Assembly: GCA_028583415.1 (NCBI GenBank)
Contig: CM053275.1
Coordinates: forward strand, 3,827,040 to 3,891,039
Origin: Protea cynaroides
Lineage: Eukaryota > Streptophyta > Magnoliopsida > Proteales > Proteaceae
DNA length: 64,000 bases
Direction of reading: 5' to 3'
The notes beneath the pieces were generated by a model. The model was not told where the DNA came from. It did no database searches and worked only from the letters and a program-made list of their open reading frames with translations. This document shows positions 27,905 through 40,173 of the stretch, in pieces. How positions within the stretch are numbered: the stretch's first letter is position 1; the number at the start of each line of letters is the position of its first letter. Both the position numbers and the translations under genes were made by a program.

Positions 27905-27967
27905 CGCGTCCCTCTCTGTTCCACGCTCGCCGTTGCAAAGCAAAAGAAGTGGAGAAGGTAACAGATG

Positions 27968-28030
27968 CCTTTATATTCAAGGGCTAACTCGGCTAGGGTT
28001 GCGCACTTGCGCCAGACTGGCTAGGGTTTG
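27968..28030 (-). promoter_or_regulatory. RPL19 promoter elements: TATA box and two telo-box-like motifs
   Basis: On the minus strand: AAACCCTAG (28021-28029), AACCCTAGCC (about 27991-28000) and GAATATAAAGG (about 27968-27978), which is about 65 bp before the ATG at 27904. A pyrimidine-rich leader (CTTCTCCACTTCTTTTGC) follows. Telo boxes (AAACCCTA) are a known feature of plant ribosomal protein promoters. Confidence 0.65.
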
Positions 28031-28689
28031 CAGGTGAGATCCTGAGGAAGAATGGATTCCAATCTGACGATGCCAATATGAGTCCAGTATCCTATAACTA
28101 GATCGCTCGTCTTCGTTTAGAACATCGAATTCAAGCCCAGCCAACAAGAAATTGAGTTCGTATTTGCCCTAGGGTATTAATTTTGGGATCCAATCGGTAG
28201 CCCGGATCGATTCAGATCGAATTAACTCAAAATCAATTTTCACTGAACTGTTATTGAATATGTTTCGAGTTAAGGTATGGTATATCTTTCCAGTCTAGAC
28301 TAGTCAAAATTTGGCCCAAAAATTAGACCGATGAATCCGAACCCGATAATGGCCTTGACCAGACTGCTCTAGACTGAATATTTAACCCTATCTTCATTAT
28401 TTCAGCTTCAACCTTCTAGATGGCCTTAATGGGATTCTTACCGGGCTTTCAACCGAATTGACCCAATAACAATTTAATAAGTTAAACCCAAAACTGGACT
28501 AAGCCCATTAGTTAACGTACACAGTGCAGTCCACCCAACCCAAACCTCATTATGGACATATTTCGATCAGACCCAATAAAACTCAACACAGATTACCAAT
28601 TTGATTGAACCAAAACTGAACCAGACAAGCACATTGACACCCCTAATTTGCCTTATCAAATCCCATTGAAATCCACTTTGTGTTTGGAT
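28031..28689. other. Intergenic, no gene seen
   Basis: Contains degenerate runs of CCGAACCC/GATCAGATCGAATT-type words that suggest decayed repeat DNA. Nothing assignable. Confidence 0.35.
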
Positions 28690-31600
28690 CGGACCAAGTT
28701 GAATTACTTCGAAGGATCTCTCTTCGATGTTAAATTTGGTGGAGCCGGTTGTCTCACCAGAGATTAATTCTTTGCTCTTATCCATGCCAGACTTAGAGGA
28801 ACTTAAATCGATGGTTTTTGGGTTTGCTCCTTTCAAATCTCCTAGACCAGATGGCATTCCACTATATTTTTTCCAACAATTTTGGGCAGAAACTCATATC
28901 AATATCTTCAGGTTTGTGATGGATTTCTTTAACACTACCACTCTACCAGCTGATCTCAATAGAACTTATTTATGCCTAATTCCTGAGGTTCCACATCCCC
29001 AAACTTTGGATCATTTTCGCCCCACATTAATCTGTGTAATCTTTGCATGAAAATTATTTCAAAATTGATGGTCAACCGGTTGAAATCTCATATGGGATCG
29101 TTAGTTGTACCAAATCAATCAGCGTTTGTCAAGGATAGAAATATTTCTGACAATATAGTTATCGCTCATGAAATGTTTCGTTATCTCAGCTCACAAAAGA
29201 CTACCAAAACGAAATTTAATGGCCATCAAACTAGATTTACAAAAAGCCTATGATAAGTTTGAATGGGGATTTATAAAGCATATGCTTCGAAGATTGGGGT
29301 TTCCGGTGAAGTATCTTCAATATCATAAACTCTTCTGATTAATGGGGTGGAGAGGGGATCTTTTGTTCCTTCTAGAGGCATTCGACAGGGGGACCCCTCG
29401 TCACCCATCATCTTTATTTTATGTGCACATGCCTTATCTTGCATTTTAAAGAATCATCCCCACCATATGGACAATCAGGAGGTGAGTATACGAGGCGGCC
29501 GTATAGACCCCATTAATCACTTAATGTTTGCAGATAATTGCATTTTGTTTTCTAAGGTGAATGTGGAGGCAGCTTTACATTTGAAAGAATGTCTTGATCT
29601 ATATTGTAGGGTCTCCAGTCAGCGGATCAACTATAATAAATCTTCTTTAATTTTCAGTCCTAACACTCCTGTAAGGTTTTGTCACTGGTTTTCTAGGATT
29701 CAGAAGATTCCTCATGGACAGTTTCCCTCAAAGTATCTGAGGGTGCCTACTGACTTTTGACTTTCCAAGTCTGTATTATTCAAAGCTTCAATGAATCAAA
29801 CTCTTCTCAAATTGAGGAATTGGAAAGCTTCTCTAGTGTCTTATGTAGGTATGGAAATTCTTATTAAATGAGTGGCTTTACTTCGATCCAATTTTATTTG
29901 TTCTGTGTTTAAACTGCCCAGAACCCTTCTTCAAGCTTTAAAATCAGCAATGGCCGATTTCTTCTGGAGTAATGGCAAAGATTCACATCGTATCCATTGG
30001 ATGTCTTGGGAAAGGTTGTGTTTGCCTAAGAGTAAAGGGGGATTAGGTATGAGAGATCCCGACCTCTAAAATAAAGCCATTCTTGCTAAATTGGCTTGGA
30101 GAATTTGAAAAACTCTTAATTCTTCCTGGGTTAAATGCCTCAAGCATATATATTTTCCTCATTCAAAGTTTGTTCATGCCACCCTTGGGTCTCAACCATC
30201 ATGGATATGGAGGAGTATCATTAAGGGGCTTAATGTTTTAATGCAGGGTCTCATGTGGAAGGTAGGAAATGGGCAACAGATTCGCATATGGGAAGATGCT
30301 TGGGTACCCACACTTCCTCACTATAGGATTTTTTCTCCTCCTCCACCTCATACTTCTGTTGTCTGGGTTTCAAACCTTATTGATTATGACACAAAGTCTT
30401 GGAGACTGGACATCTTACGATCCATGTTTCATCCCCAGGAAATTCATGCTATCAGCTACATCCCTTTACTGCTGCATCCCATGCTTGATATTCTTATTTC
30501 GCAGGCTTCCAAGTCTGGATTATTCTCTGTTAAGAGTGCTTACCATATGCTCTCGATTACCCACCATTAAGCTCTACTCCCATCCACTTCCATAACTTCT
30601 GCTGCATGGCAGCAAGTTCCTTTTATAGTGTGGCGGAAAATATGGTCATGGAAAACGTTGCCTAAAATTATACATTTTCTGTGGCGCTGCTATGCCCAAG
30701 TGGTTCTTACTAGTGTTGCTCTTGCAAGTTGCCATATTCCTGTTGATCCTGTTTGTCGATGCTGTGATATAGACACCGAATCTATTGATCACGTTTTACT
30801 TTATTGTCCTTTTGCAAGGGCTACATGGTTAGGATCTCAGTTCTCTCTGATTTCTCCACCAGATGGTTTGATGCCTTTTCACCGATGGTTGTTCAATGTT
30901 TGTCGTTTGGCTTCTTCATTGCCCAAACCCCAAAGTGATAGGCTGTTTTCTTTCATTGGGTTTATGTCTTGGTCCTTATGGCAATCCCGTAATTTACCCT
31001 ATTTCAAGAATCGACAATCCTCTCCTTATGATGTCATTATGATGGCTCAACGGGCATTTGTTGAATATAGTCAAGTGCATCATTTGGGAACGTCTACTGT
31101 GGAATCGCATTCTGATCTGCAGTCTTCGATGCAATGAATTGCATGGACCCCTTCTCTTCCAAAAACTTTTAAAGTCAACACTGATACAACTTGTTACAAT
31201 AAACATGGTAGAAGAATGCAGGTAATGACGGTATGAAATTCGAATAAACAATAAAGAATAAAGACACAAGAAATTTACGTGGTTCAATCAATGTGATCTA
31301 GGTCTAAGGACGAGAAGAGATTTTCACTAGATCAAGAAAAGAAAGAGAAGATTACAAAGTGGACCTTATAGAGTAGCACAAATACACAAGATTGCAACCA
31401 GCTTCAACAATGAATAAGAACCCCTAGTTGCTCTCTCTTTTTCTTTTCTCTCTTCCTCTTGCGTTTTGAAGTTAAGTCAGAAAAATCATCTACTCCCTCT
31501 CCCACGATTATATTTATGGGAGAAAAGTGATTGAGGAAATAGAGAATCATTTTCCCACAACTTTCATATTTTCTCTCCAACTAAAAGAGAAAGATACGAT

Positions 31601-32320
31601 ATGATCCATAATAACCATAAAATACCTAAATTTCAAACCACAAAAATACCACAGCTTTATCTTTAGACTTCATTCATAGGGGTTTGGGTTTCCTACAACC
31701 GTGCAGTCTCTGCCATAGCATCCGAGCCATTGAGAGCACATCTACATGTGCATCCAATGCAATTCAACTGCCCAGATAAAGCTGGAAGGACTGCAAGACT
31801 ACAGAAGATCCAAGCCCCCACTCATAGTGGTGATGGTTTGGTGTGCAAAGATTTCTTGGGGAGGATGCTGTTTGCTGCAACTGAAAATATCAACTTTATT
31901 CACCAACCATTGGAGAGGCTTTGGCCATTCACATGGCTGTCCGTATAGCATTGCAATATGGCTTCACTGATCTACAGGTGGAAAGCGATTGTCTTGAAGT
32001 GATTCAATGCCTTCATTGTGGTAGTTGTTCGCAGGATGTTTTTTTGGATACTGTTATACAGGCAGGATATTCTGGGTCGTGTAAGTAATTCCTGTAATGT
32101 TAGTTTTTGTTATAGTCCAAGGTCAGCGAATTCGGTGGCTCATTTGGTGGCAAAACAGGCTTTTTTTTAGTTCTGGTTTGTTATGCTGGGATCAATCCTC
32201 CACTTGGTTGGTGGATTTGTGTAAATCAGACACGATGATAGCAATCAATAGAATGGCTTATTACCAGTTACCTAACCCCATTTAATTTGGTGTTGACCTG
32301 TGTTCTACTTGTCCAAAAGA
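28690..32320 (+). mobile_element. LINE (L1-type) remnant with RT, zf-RVT and RNase H
   Basis: The plus strand reads through RT motifs in broken frames: ELKSMVFGFAPFKSPRPDGI, LMVNRLKSHMGSLVVPNQSA, GIRQGDPSSPIIFILCAHAL and a changed catalytic box FADN in place of FADD (about 29526). A zinc-binding RT end follows (LPKIIHFLWRCYAQ, about 30660-30830), then RNase H (KVNTDTT; ALQYGFTDLQVESDCLEVIQ near 31950). At least three frameshifts or stops break the protein and the 5' end is missing, so it is dead. RNase H is split by a probable solo LTR at 31234-31697. Confidence 0.88.
31234..31697. mobile_element. Probable Copia-type solo LTR splitting the LINE RNase H
   Basis: The LINE frame stops after CYNKHGRRMQVMTV and resumes after TTTCCTACA with NRAVSAIASEPLRAH. 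The 464-bp insert runs TGAAATTCG...CCTACA and contains AAATTTACGTGGTTCAATC, a pattern common in plant Copia LTRs. Left flank ACGGT(A) and right flank ACCGT are a poor target duplication, so the exact ends are uncertain. Confidence 0.55.
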
Positions 32321-33049
32321 AAATCTGAACATCAATACATGTTGCCCCCTTTCCATTCGACGATTCAAATATTCCCAGTTGGCATGCCATATGGTAAAAA
32401 AAAGATGATACAATTAATTGCATTATAAATTTTTTAGTATTTATTTGAAAAATAATAAGTAATATAAGTAAATTTTGCTAGTTCAACTCTGGCCACTTGG
32501 CAAATCAAACAACCAATCCATACTGTTAGAGGGAAATACGGAGACAATTTGATGTTCTGCCATATATTGTATTTTTTTCTTATATTTTATAAAAATTATA
32601 TTTTTCGTAATTACCTTTCAGTTTGTTTTGATAGATTAAGGTCTTATTGAACTCAGAGTTAAGAAATGAATAAGGGGTGTTGAGCCCTAACATTATTGAA
32701 ATTTGTGTCTCACTTATATCATATGGCATGGGGGTTGACATACCACCCATGTTAAAGGAAAAAGATCATCTCCTGTCGTCCAACATGTTAGTCATCCATT
32801 GGATGGATTAGGATGCATTGGCATCCAGGCAAGGCTCAAGGTTTAAAAACCCATAATAGGACATCGGATCAGTATTTATTAATTTCTATTTGAATCAGAT
32901 CAGAATTAACCAAAATCAATCAAAACCCTATAAAATAGAATTAAAAAAAAAAGAAGTTAATTTCATTGTATCTTTAATTTTTTTTGAATTTCTTTATTCA
33001 AAAGCTTGCATATTTCAGTTCAAAAACACACACACACACACTCTCTCTC
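32321..33049. other. AT-rich intergenic DNA
   Basis: No gene seen. A (CA)n(CT)n tract at about 33026-33050 is the target of the neighbouring LTR. Confidence 0.45.
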
Positions 33050-35366
33050 TGTATGATCCACACTTCACTAATTAATTTTAATCGTGTCGTATCAGGTCTT
33101 CCCATCATAATCGACTCAAGCGAACCAATTGTATGAAGGAACCGTGAGGCTAGGAAAGCTAAAAATAGTCGATTTTACTTGAATGGTCGACTGTAGGAAC
33201 CTGTGTGGTCGACCGGTCACAATTAAAAACTAAGACCGGTCAACCAGTCAAGTTTTAGACTCATTGGTCGACACCTTGAGACTCACTGGTCGATGGGAAT
33301 TCGACCAGTGAAGTTGACCAGCAAATCCCTGACTGGCTTCCGAAATTAGAAAACTTTTCATATTTTGAGAAGTTTCTCTCCTAATTGAGAGAGGATTCTT
33401 CTATATGAGAATTTTCTCCTTATATAGAAGACGTCTCTCTACTCTTTCTCACTTTTTTTTCTTAATTCCAAATCCTAAAACTAAGAGAGGAAGAGAGAGG
33501 AGAAGAAGATCAAGGAGAAGGAGGAAGTTTGGAGAAGGAGTTGTAGAGAAGCTTGTTGCCGACGGTTTTTATCCTTCTACGACAAAAAAACTAAGGTAAG
33601 AGGACCATCTCTGTAGCTATTATATTAGTTAGTATGATCTTTCATCTTTTTATGGGTGAATTGAACCTCACAATGTGAATGGGGTCATGAGATCTCCTAA
33701 GCAAACTAAAGAAGATTATGATTAATCTATGATTGTTTATTAGGGTTAGTCTATGATTGTTAATTGAGAATTATCATTTGGGAACCATTGGTTTCAGGTC
33801 ATAAAATGACTCTAGGATGAACACCATTGGTAAGCCAAGGTGTTGACTCAAAAGAGAACTCAGATTGAAAAATATCATGACCAAAGTTTCTGTGATCGCA
33901 TCACTGGTCGATTATATGTGCGACCAGTGAGTCGACCAGAGACTCTCGGGTGGTTTCTAGGAACTCTCTGGTCGCAGTCACTGGTCACATGATGCAAGAC
34001 CAGTCAAGGTCGACCAGTCATTAACAGGAAGCCCTGTTTTGAATTTAAACTACTGTAGCTTGACGAAATCAAATCCTAATTTAAATCTATAAATTTTTTA
34101 GGTTTACAATTAGTTTCAAAGTAAGTTTCAAGGCTTGAAAGAGAAACAAACATCGTTGACAGGTAAGGGAACAAGACCTAAACTAACAAACTATCTCTTT
34201 CTTTAATTTTTCTGTTAAATTGATATGATGTCATGCTTGTATGAATGTTTGTGCCTTTCACATGTTATTCAATATTTGTTATATATCTGTCCATGCATAT
34301 TTATTATTGTGTTTACTTGACATAATGATGATGCTAGGAATATGTATGTGTTTGTATATGTGGTTGATGTGTTGGATTGGGTAGAGTATCAGGGATAGTA
34401 TAGCAGTGTATGATCCGTTAGGCTTTAGCCCTATCTCTATTCTGTTCTTTGCATTAACATCGTTGTAACACAGTTATCTTAGCGGAACCAGTGCTTCGTA
34501 GGGTATTAGGGGGAGGAGGCGGTATCGTGGTCTTTGGCCTGACTATCAGATTCTATCTCTATCTCTATGGGCATATTGAGGGATGCTAATCTTAGATACA
34601 AAGTTGTGATGACATCTATGATTAATTAGTCATGAATCCAGTTTGTAAGCCCTCGTTAGTAGATGCATAAGTATTGGTACGGGTAGAGTATTATGGGGAG
34701 TTCTGACCGTGTTTGATCTGGGATCTCTAGCTTTATCTTTATTTCATAGTAGATGATGTGGGACGATAGCGGTGTGTGATCCGTTGGGCGTGCTCACACT
34801 CTCGTGCATAGAGGTGCGGTGGTTGTCTATCTTTACCATAGCACATTTACAAACTTATACCAGACCAAAAATAATAATGTATCTGTATGCATATGTTTGT
34901 GCATTGTTTTGTTTACTCATTAAGCTGTGTTGTGTACTCCCATATCGACGTCAAATATTTTTAGTTGATGATACAGACACCACAGTAGAAGATTACATTA
35001 TTGTGTCATCGTACAGACACATGGCGACTATAGACGTGCAAACTATAGAGGACGAACATGAATCTTCATGTGAGTGTTTCCAATGCGTTTACTCTTAGTT
35101 TATTTTCTATTATGAGATATAGAGATTTGTATTGGATATTATTTATGTTTTGTGTTGAAGATAACTGATTTAGATATTTATTTATCATATTAGACTTCAG
35201 TTCATTATTAGTAAGACTTCTACTATTTATTTATTATCTCTGATAGTGATGTGGAATGTGTTTTGTTTGAATTATTGACACGGTCTTTACGAGATCTTGG
35301 TATAAACTATTGGTTCATATGATGGTTCACTCACACTTTTGACTTGTCTGAAATTGAGATGTGACA
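33050..35366 (+). mobile_element. Solo Gypsy LTR, copy 1 (older)
   Basis: The 2317-bp block runs TGTATGATCC...GATGTGACA and aligns along its length with the LTRs at 53200-55534 (reversed) and 57103-59398. It is flanked by CTCTC (33045-33049) and CTTTC (35367-35371), a 4/5 target duplication, inside a CT microsatellite. It is more diverged than the other two. Near its end it keeps a short open frame ending SSCECFQCVY that matches the one in copy 2. No internal retroviral sequence flanks it, so it is a recombination-derived solo LTR. Confidence 0.82.
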
Positions 35367-36092
35367 CTTTCTCTTGGACTTTTGATTTGTACATGGCACA
35401 TGATTCAACACATGTTTAACAGTTTAATTTTGTAGGCAAATGGTACCATGTATGCTAACATACCACATGCGTGTATATCTTTCACTTTTCTTTATGGAAT
35501 AAAACTTTATAAAAATAAGTAGCTTGTTTTATAGAATTTGGTATTGGTATTTAATGTAGATGGGTTTTAATGATTTGTGATAGATTTGACGAATAATGGA
35601 AATTATTGCCAAAAAAAAAAAAAAAAAAAAACAGTGTACATCAAACCGCCGCCCCACTATCATTGTATCATACTCTGGATGGAGCCATCCATAGTTCTGA
35701 AATAGTGTGTAAATCAAACAACAACAAAATTAACATGGGAAATGGGTCACATGTTCATTGGGTCCTACTCCTACAATTATAGAGAGTGATAAGGTCCAGT
35801 GACCATGTCGTGTAAAGCATTCGGATTTATATATTATTGAGAAAAAACAAACACACGATGATTTATCACTCATTTTTTCATCAATGATTGAGTTGACGGA
35901 TAAGATCGCCTGGATGTATTTCTGGTTAAAAATTGTCTCCGATTAACCAATCTAGTGCCAATTGTGATTGAATGGCTAGTCTTTAGCCAACGAATATAAT
36001 GATGATAGACCAATCATGTGATACGTACTTAAAAACATGTGATATATATGTAAACGAATTAGATTCGAACACCATAGACAAGAAATTAGCTT
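35367..36092. other. Intergenic, no gene seen
   Basis: AT-rich, with a poly-A run at about 35611-35631. Nothing recognised. Confidence 0.4.
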
Positions 36093-36342
36093 GATCCACA
36101 TCATCTCCTCTTTGAGATTTTGAGATTTAGGAGGAGGGGCGGCGGTCTCGATGGATGGTCGACACCTGACTCTCGAATGAATTCGAGCCATCCATCCGAG
36201 CCGACAATCTATCGGCTCAGCTTGTCAGCTGGGGTGTCAACTGGGATGGACGGTTCGAATTCATTCGAGAACTAGGTATTAATCATCCATCCAGACCGTC
36301 ATCCCTCTTCGTGAATCTTGGAGAGGAGACGATTTCAATCCA
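36093..36342. mobile_element. Foldback-family element A, upstream of the F-box gene
   Basis: The left end GATCCACATCATCTCCTCT mirrors the right end AGAGGAGACGATTTCAATCC. It is flanked by AATTAGCTT (36084-36092) and GATTAGCTC (36343-36351), a 7/9 match. Inside are inverted arms such as GAATGAATTCGAGCCATCCA against GGACGGTTCGAATTCATTCG and CGAGCCGACAATCTATCGGCT. It ends about 240 bp before the F-box ATG. Confidence 0.72.
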
Positions 36343-36579
36343 GATTAGCTCCTTATATCTCTCCCTTGAAAACAACATTTTCCCCTAGGGGTTAGTTCAG
36401 ATTTCAAAACCAGAGAAAGATGTGCACGCGTCGTTCATGAAATGTCGCCATTTCTTGATTAAGTATATAAAAATGTCGTCATTTGATTGTCATAGTAAGC
36501 AACCGAGGGAAATGCCTAAAAACATATAAAATAGTAATGCGTGACTGATGGATATGAACACAAAAAAAAGCTCAGGGAG

Positions 36580-37578
36580 ATGGAGTTCATCTTCGATTCG
36601 TTGCCGGAAGATTGTCTCTCCTACATCTTATCTTTAACATCTCCTCAAGATGTCTGTCGTTTGGCTTTGGTTTCTTCTTTCTTTCGCTCTGCTTCGCAAT
36701 TAGATTCTGTGTGGGAAAAATTTCTGCCCTCTGATTTTCTAGAAATCCTGTCCAGATCTGATTCTTCAATACCTTTATCCCCTAAGAAGCAACTCTACTT
36801 CTCCCTATGTGATCCAATTCTGCTCGATGGTGACAAGAAGGTAATTAAAACCTATCCTCTCCCTTCTAGGTTTCTAGTTTTAATCCTTTCCCCTTGCTGA
36901 TTCTGTGAATGGCAGATTTTCTCGCTAGATAGATCAACTTGTAAGAAATGCTATACGTTGTTAGCAAGAGAGCTGTCGATTACTTGGGGAAGCAATCCAT
37001 TATACTGGACCTGGAAATGTCTCCCTCATTCACAATCAAGGTCTTAACCTTCTTGTTCTTCCTTTCCCTTCATTAAGATGTAATTTTCTTTAATTTGATT
37101 AATTGGTTTGTACAGGTTCACAGAGGTGGCTGAGCTCCGGACAATCTGCTGGTTAGAAATTCAGGGCAAGATCGCTGCTAGTATGTTGTCGATCAAGACA
37201 ACCTATATAGCATACCTGATAGTGAAAATTGCTGATCGTGCTTACGGGCTTGATACGATGCCATCGGAGACATCAGTTCAAACCAGTAGCTATCAATGGA
37301 AAGGAACAGCTTACCTACGTTGTAGTAACAGTCAGAAGCGATCTTTGGAGCAGCTTTATTATTCGAATCGAATTCAAGTACTCAGGTCCAGGGTTGCCAA
37401 AGAAGGTGAAGATAAGGTTCCTCGTGAAAGAAGCGATGGATGGATGGAGGTTGAGCTTGGGGAGTTCTTTAATGATGGGATTGAGGGAGAGGTGACGATG
37501 GGTTTGAAGGAAGTGAAAGGCCATCACCTTAAAGGAGGCCTTATTGTCCGAGGAATCGAGATTCGACCCAAATGTTGA
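36580..37578 (+). CDS. F-box protein of the PP2-B (phloem lectin-like) type
   Basis: Three exons with matching phases, 36580-36840, 36916-37040 and 37116-37578, encode 282 residues ending in TGA. The start MEFIFDSLPEDCLSYIL is the usual one for this family and is in frame with no better upstream ATG. The F-box spans about residues 5-48 (SPQDVCRLALVSSFFRSAS, DSVWEKFLPSD). The PP2 domain begins near residue 95 (CYTLLARELSITWGSNPLYW, then FTEVAELRTICWLEIQGKI) and runs to the end (GIEIRPKC). F-box proteins act as substrate receptors of SCF ubiquitin ligases, and the PP2 part resembles Nictaba-type lectins. Which sugar or protein it binds cannot be told. A foldback element lies 240 bp upstream and a hairpin element about 110 bp downstream. 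No defects seen. Confidence 0.93.
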
Positions 37579-37689
37579 AAAGAAAAACTTCAATTGTCAC
37601 TAACCATGGCTTTCCGCCCCAAATTTCAAGAGAAACTGATATATTTCTGTTTAATCTGATTGCAAGTTGCGTTAGGATGGAAGACAACG

Positions 37690-37827
37690 GGACTCACATC
37701 CTCTCCCGCGCGCCAGCCTTCCAGCCCGTCGTCTGACGGGCTGGAATGCACCGGCACGCATACCGATGCATTCCAGCCCGTCAGATGACGGGCTGGAAGG
37801 CTGGCGCGCTGGAGACGATTTTTTTGC
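37690..37827. mobile_element. Foldback-family element G: 138-bp double hairpin
   Basis: Perfect 9-bp target duplication AAGACAACG at 37681-37689 and 37828-37836. Inside, 37708-37754 and 37763-37809 are 47-nt inverted arms with 2 mismatches. Each arm is itself a hairpin, CCAGCCCGTC-loop-GACGGGCTGG. Ends GGACTCACATCCTCTCC and GGAGACGATTT place it in the same family as 36093, 38505, 49146 and 53160. It is just past the F-box stop and may lie in its 3' UTR. Confidence 0.8.
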
Positions 37828-37836
37828 AAGACAACG

Positions 37837-38504
37837 TGGTGCATAGAGTGATCAAGGCTCATAAGTAATCAAACAATGGATTCCGTTTACTCAATTATCA
37901 TCCCTTTTTGATGATTCATATCCTTTTTAGTGTTTGGCATGGTTCTAAATTCTGTTATCAGATATGGTATCGGTCATGTTCAAAATCGATTCAATTCGGA
38001 TCAAAACGTGTATGATCTAATGAAAATGACTCGTGTTCCATAATTAAAATGGTATTAAAAAAGGTTGGAATTGACGACTGGTCATGTTCCAAATAGATAC
38101 AAATTGGTTGATCTAATGGCTGATCCAATTTCAATACCTTGAACCACAAATTCCAAGTCCCCCCCCAAAAAAAGAACCCCACAAATTCCAGCCAATATTA
38201 AATCTATGACTACATTTAGTACGCATTTTTTTAAATGTATTCTTAATATAGAATGAGAACTGGTTAAAGAGTTATATATTTTCATTCTGTGTTCATGCTG
38301 AGAGCGGTTAAAGAGTTAGATATTTTCATTCTGTCCTCACGCTCAAAGCATAGGAAAAGTACATTCCATAATGGATCGGATATTCTAATACATTCTATGA
38401 TAAAAGTACAAGAATGCATATTAAACACTAATTTATCTTCTTAGAATGTACTCTTGACCTGACATGCATACCAAACAAAGCTTAAAAGTAAGTTTGTGTT
38501 TGTT
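37837..38504. other. Intergenic with MITE-like sequence
   Basis: Two near-identical stretches containing GTTAAAGAGTTA(G)ATATTTTCATTCTGT (about 38265-38295 and 38307-38335) form a short tandem repeat. The AAAGTACATTC / ACATGCATACCAAACAAAG stretch resembles the 15.7-16.1 kb fragments. No gene. Confidence 0.4.
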
Positions 38505-39337
38505 GGATTCAAATCCTCTCAAACCCCTTATGTTGGCATGAGGAAATTCAATGGTTTTTTTTTTTTTTTTTTTTTTTAGCTAAAAACAAGAATAATATTA
38601 GAAAAACGAAAAATTAAAAAAATACAAAACACCCTCAGAGGGAAGAACCCCCACTTTCAATATTGTCATCAGCAGAAGCCAACCAGGGCGATTACATAAA
38701 TATGTACCGAGGTCTATGAGAAGCATTCTATACAACCTCGGAAGCAACAAAATCCGGACAATTACACCAAGATCGAGACACCCTATCCACAGCAACATTT
38801 CTAGCCAATTTTTCAGCTAGTGTATTACATTCTCAAATACAATGGATAATCATAATCTGACAATCAGCAATATCTGTAGAGATCGCCCTCCATTCCTGAA
38901 GCAAGCACCATGGCATCTTACCTGATTTCAAAGCTAAGATTGTAGCAATGGAATCTAATTCCAACCATATGCTTCTGAACCCAAGATCACGAGTAGCCTT
39001 CAATACACCAATATGATTGGCATAAGCATACACCACCAACCCTTTACCAGTCCTAATCACACCTCCTACACCAGCGTGACCAGGATTGCCCAAGCTTCTT
39101 CCATCGGTATTTAGCTTACACCAATATAAAGGAGGGGGATTCCAAAACAGTTCCATTTTATGACCTTTTCGTCCCTGCTTCATCGTTAGACTCAGAAGTT
39201 TAACTATTCTCAAATCATCCACTGATTTGACAAGACAAGGCTGTCTAATAGAGATGTCCTTACATCCTCTCTTGATATGTTTCCGCACCAAGACCAGAGC
39301 AACTCTTACATTTCTGTAAAGATATTGGTTTCTGGCA

Positions 39338-39560
39338 GGATCCAAATCGTCTCATCCCTGAAATTTGGGAGGCGTGGCGGCGATCCCATTGGATGATCGC
39401 CACGTGGGGGTCGGATGAATCCGACTCCTCCGTTCGAGCCGACAAGAGAGTGTCGGCTCGAACGGAGGGATCGGATTCATCCGATCCCCACGTGGCGAGC
39501 ATCCAGTGGGGTCGTCGCCACGCCTCCCGAATCTCAGGGATGAGACGATTTGAAGCATGC
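39338..39560. mobile_element. Foldback-family element C nested in the LINE
   Basis: The terminal inverted repeat CAAATCGTCTCATCCCTGA (39343-39361) against TCAGGGATGAGACGATTTG (39535-39553) is perfect. Nested arms include CGATCCCATTGGATG, GCCACGTGGGG / CCCCACGTGGC and TCCGTTCGAGCCGACA / TGTCGGCTCGAACGGA, so nearly the whole element can fold. The LINE frame is interrupted here. I could not find a clear 9-bp target duplication. Confidence 0.78.
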
Positions 39561-39686
39561 CCTACGGAATTAGGGATAGTAAAAAACACAGCCAGCCATA
39601 TTTTCCTTAGAGAAACTACTCTCCTTTTACTCCTCCACCATTCAAATAACTCCATCGTATCCTATAAAATTGGAATAGACACACCA

Positions 39687-40173
39687 TATTGGGAATAGTC
39701 TCACATTACTAATGAGATTAGAATCCTGTGGTCTTATATATGGAAAGTCCCTCCACTTATTAGTTCGAACTTTTGAGTTGAAAATTTGACATGGTATCAG
39801 AGCTCCAGGTTCCCTCTCATAATAATCTTAAAAAAGAGGTCAAGTCACCTAAAGAGAGACGTCAGATGCATAGAAGAGAGATTATGGTCACCCAAAGAGG
39901 GACGATCACCCAAAAGATGGACTATATGTCACCCAAAGAGGGATCAGTCACCCAAGAAGAGGGATCAGCCACCCAAGAAAAGGGATCAATCACTTGAAAA
40001 ATGTCATGTATTGCCACATATACTACAACATATACATCATCTAACGGTGGGATTACATGTGAGGGGGAGTATTGGAATAGTCTCACATTGCTAATTATAT
40101 TAGAATCCTGTGGTCTTATATATGGAGAGTCCCTCCATTTACTAGTTCGAACTTTTGAGTTGGAAACTTTACA
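39687..40173 (+). mobile_element. TRIM (miniature LTR retrotransposon)
   Basis: Two LTRs of about 105 bp (39687-39791 and 40070-40173) share AGTCTCACATT, AGAATCCTGTGGTCTTATAT and AGTTCGAACTTTTGAGTTG. The initiator-Met-type primer site TGGTATCAGAGC follows LTR 1 (39792-39803) and a purine tract GTGAGGGGGAG precedes LTR 2. CACCA flanks both sides (39682-39686, 40174-40178). The 278-bp interior has no gene, only short CACCCAAAGAGGGA-type repeats (about 39890-39980). The LTRs begin TATTGG rather than TG, probably a mutation. Confidence 0.9.

Noticed and set aside
39792..39803. TGGTATCAGAGC as part of a tRNA gene
   Set aside because: It is the primer-binding complement of initiator tRNA next to a TRIM LTR; no cloverleaf is present. 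The same motif at 20014-20028 (minus) serves the Copia element.
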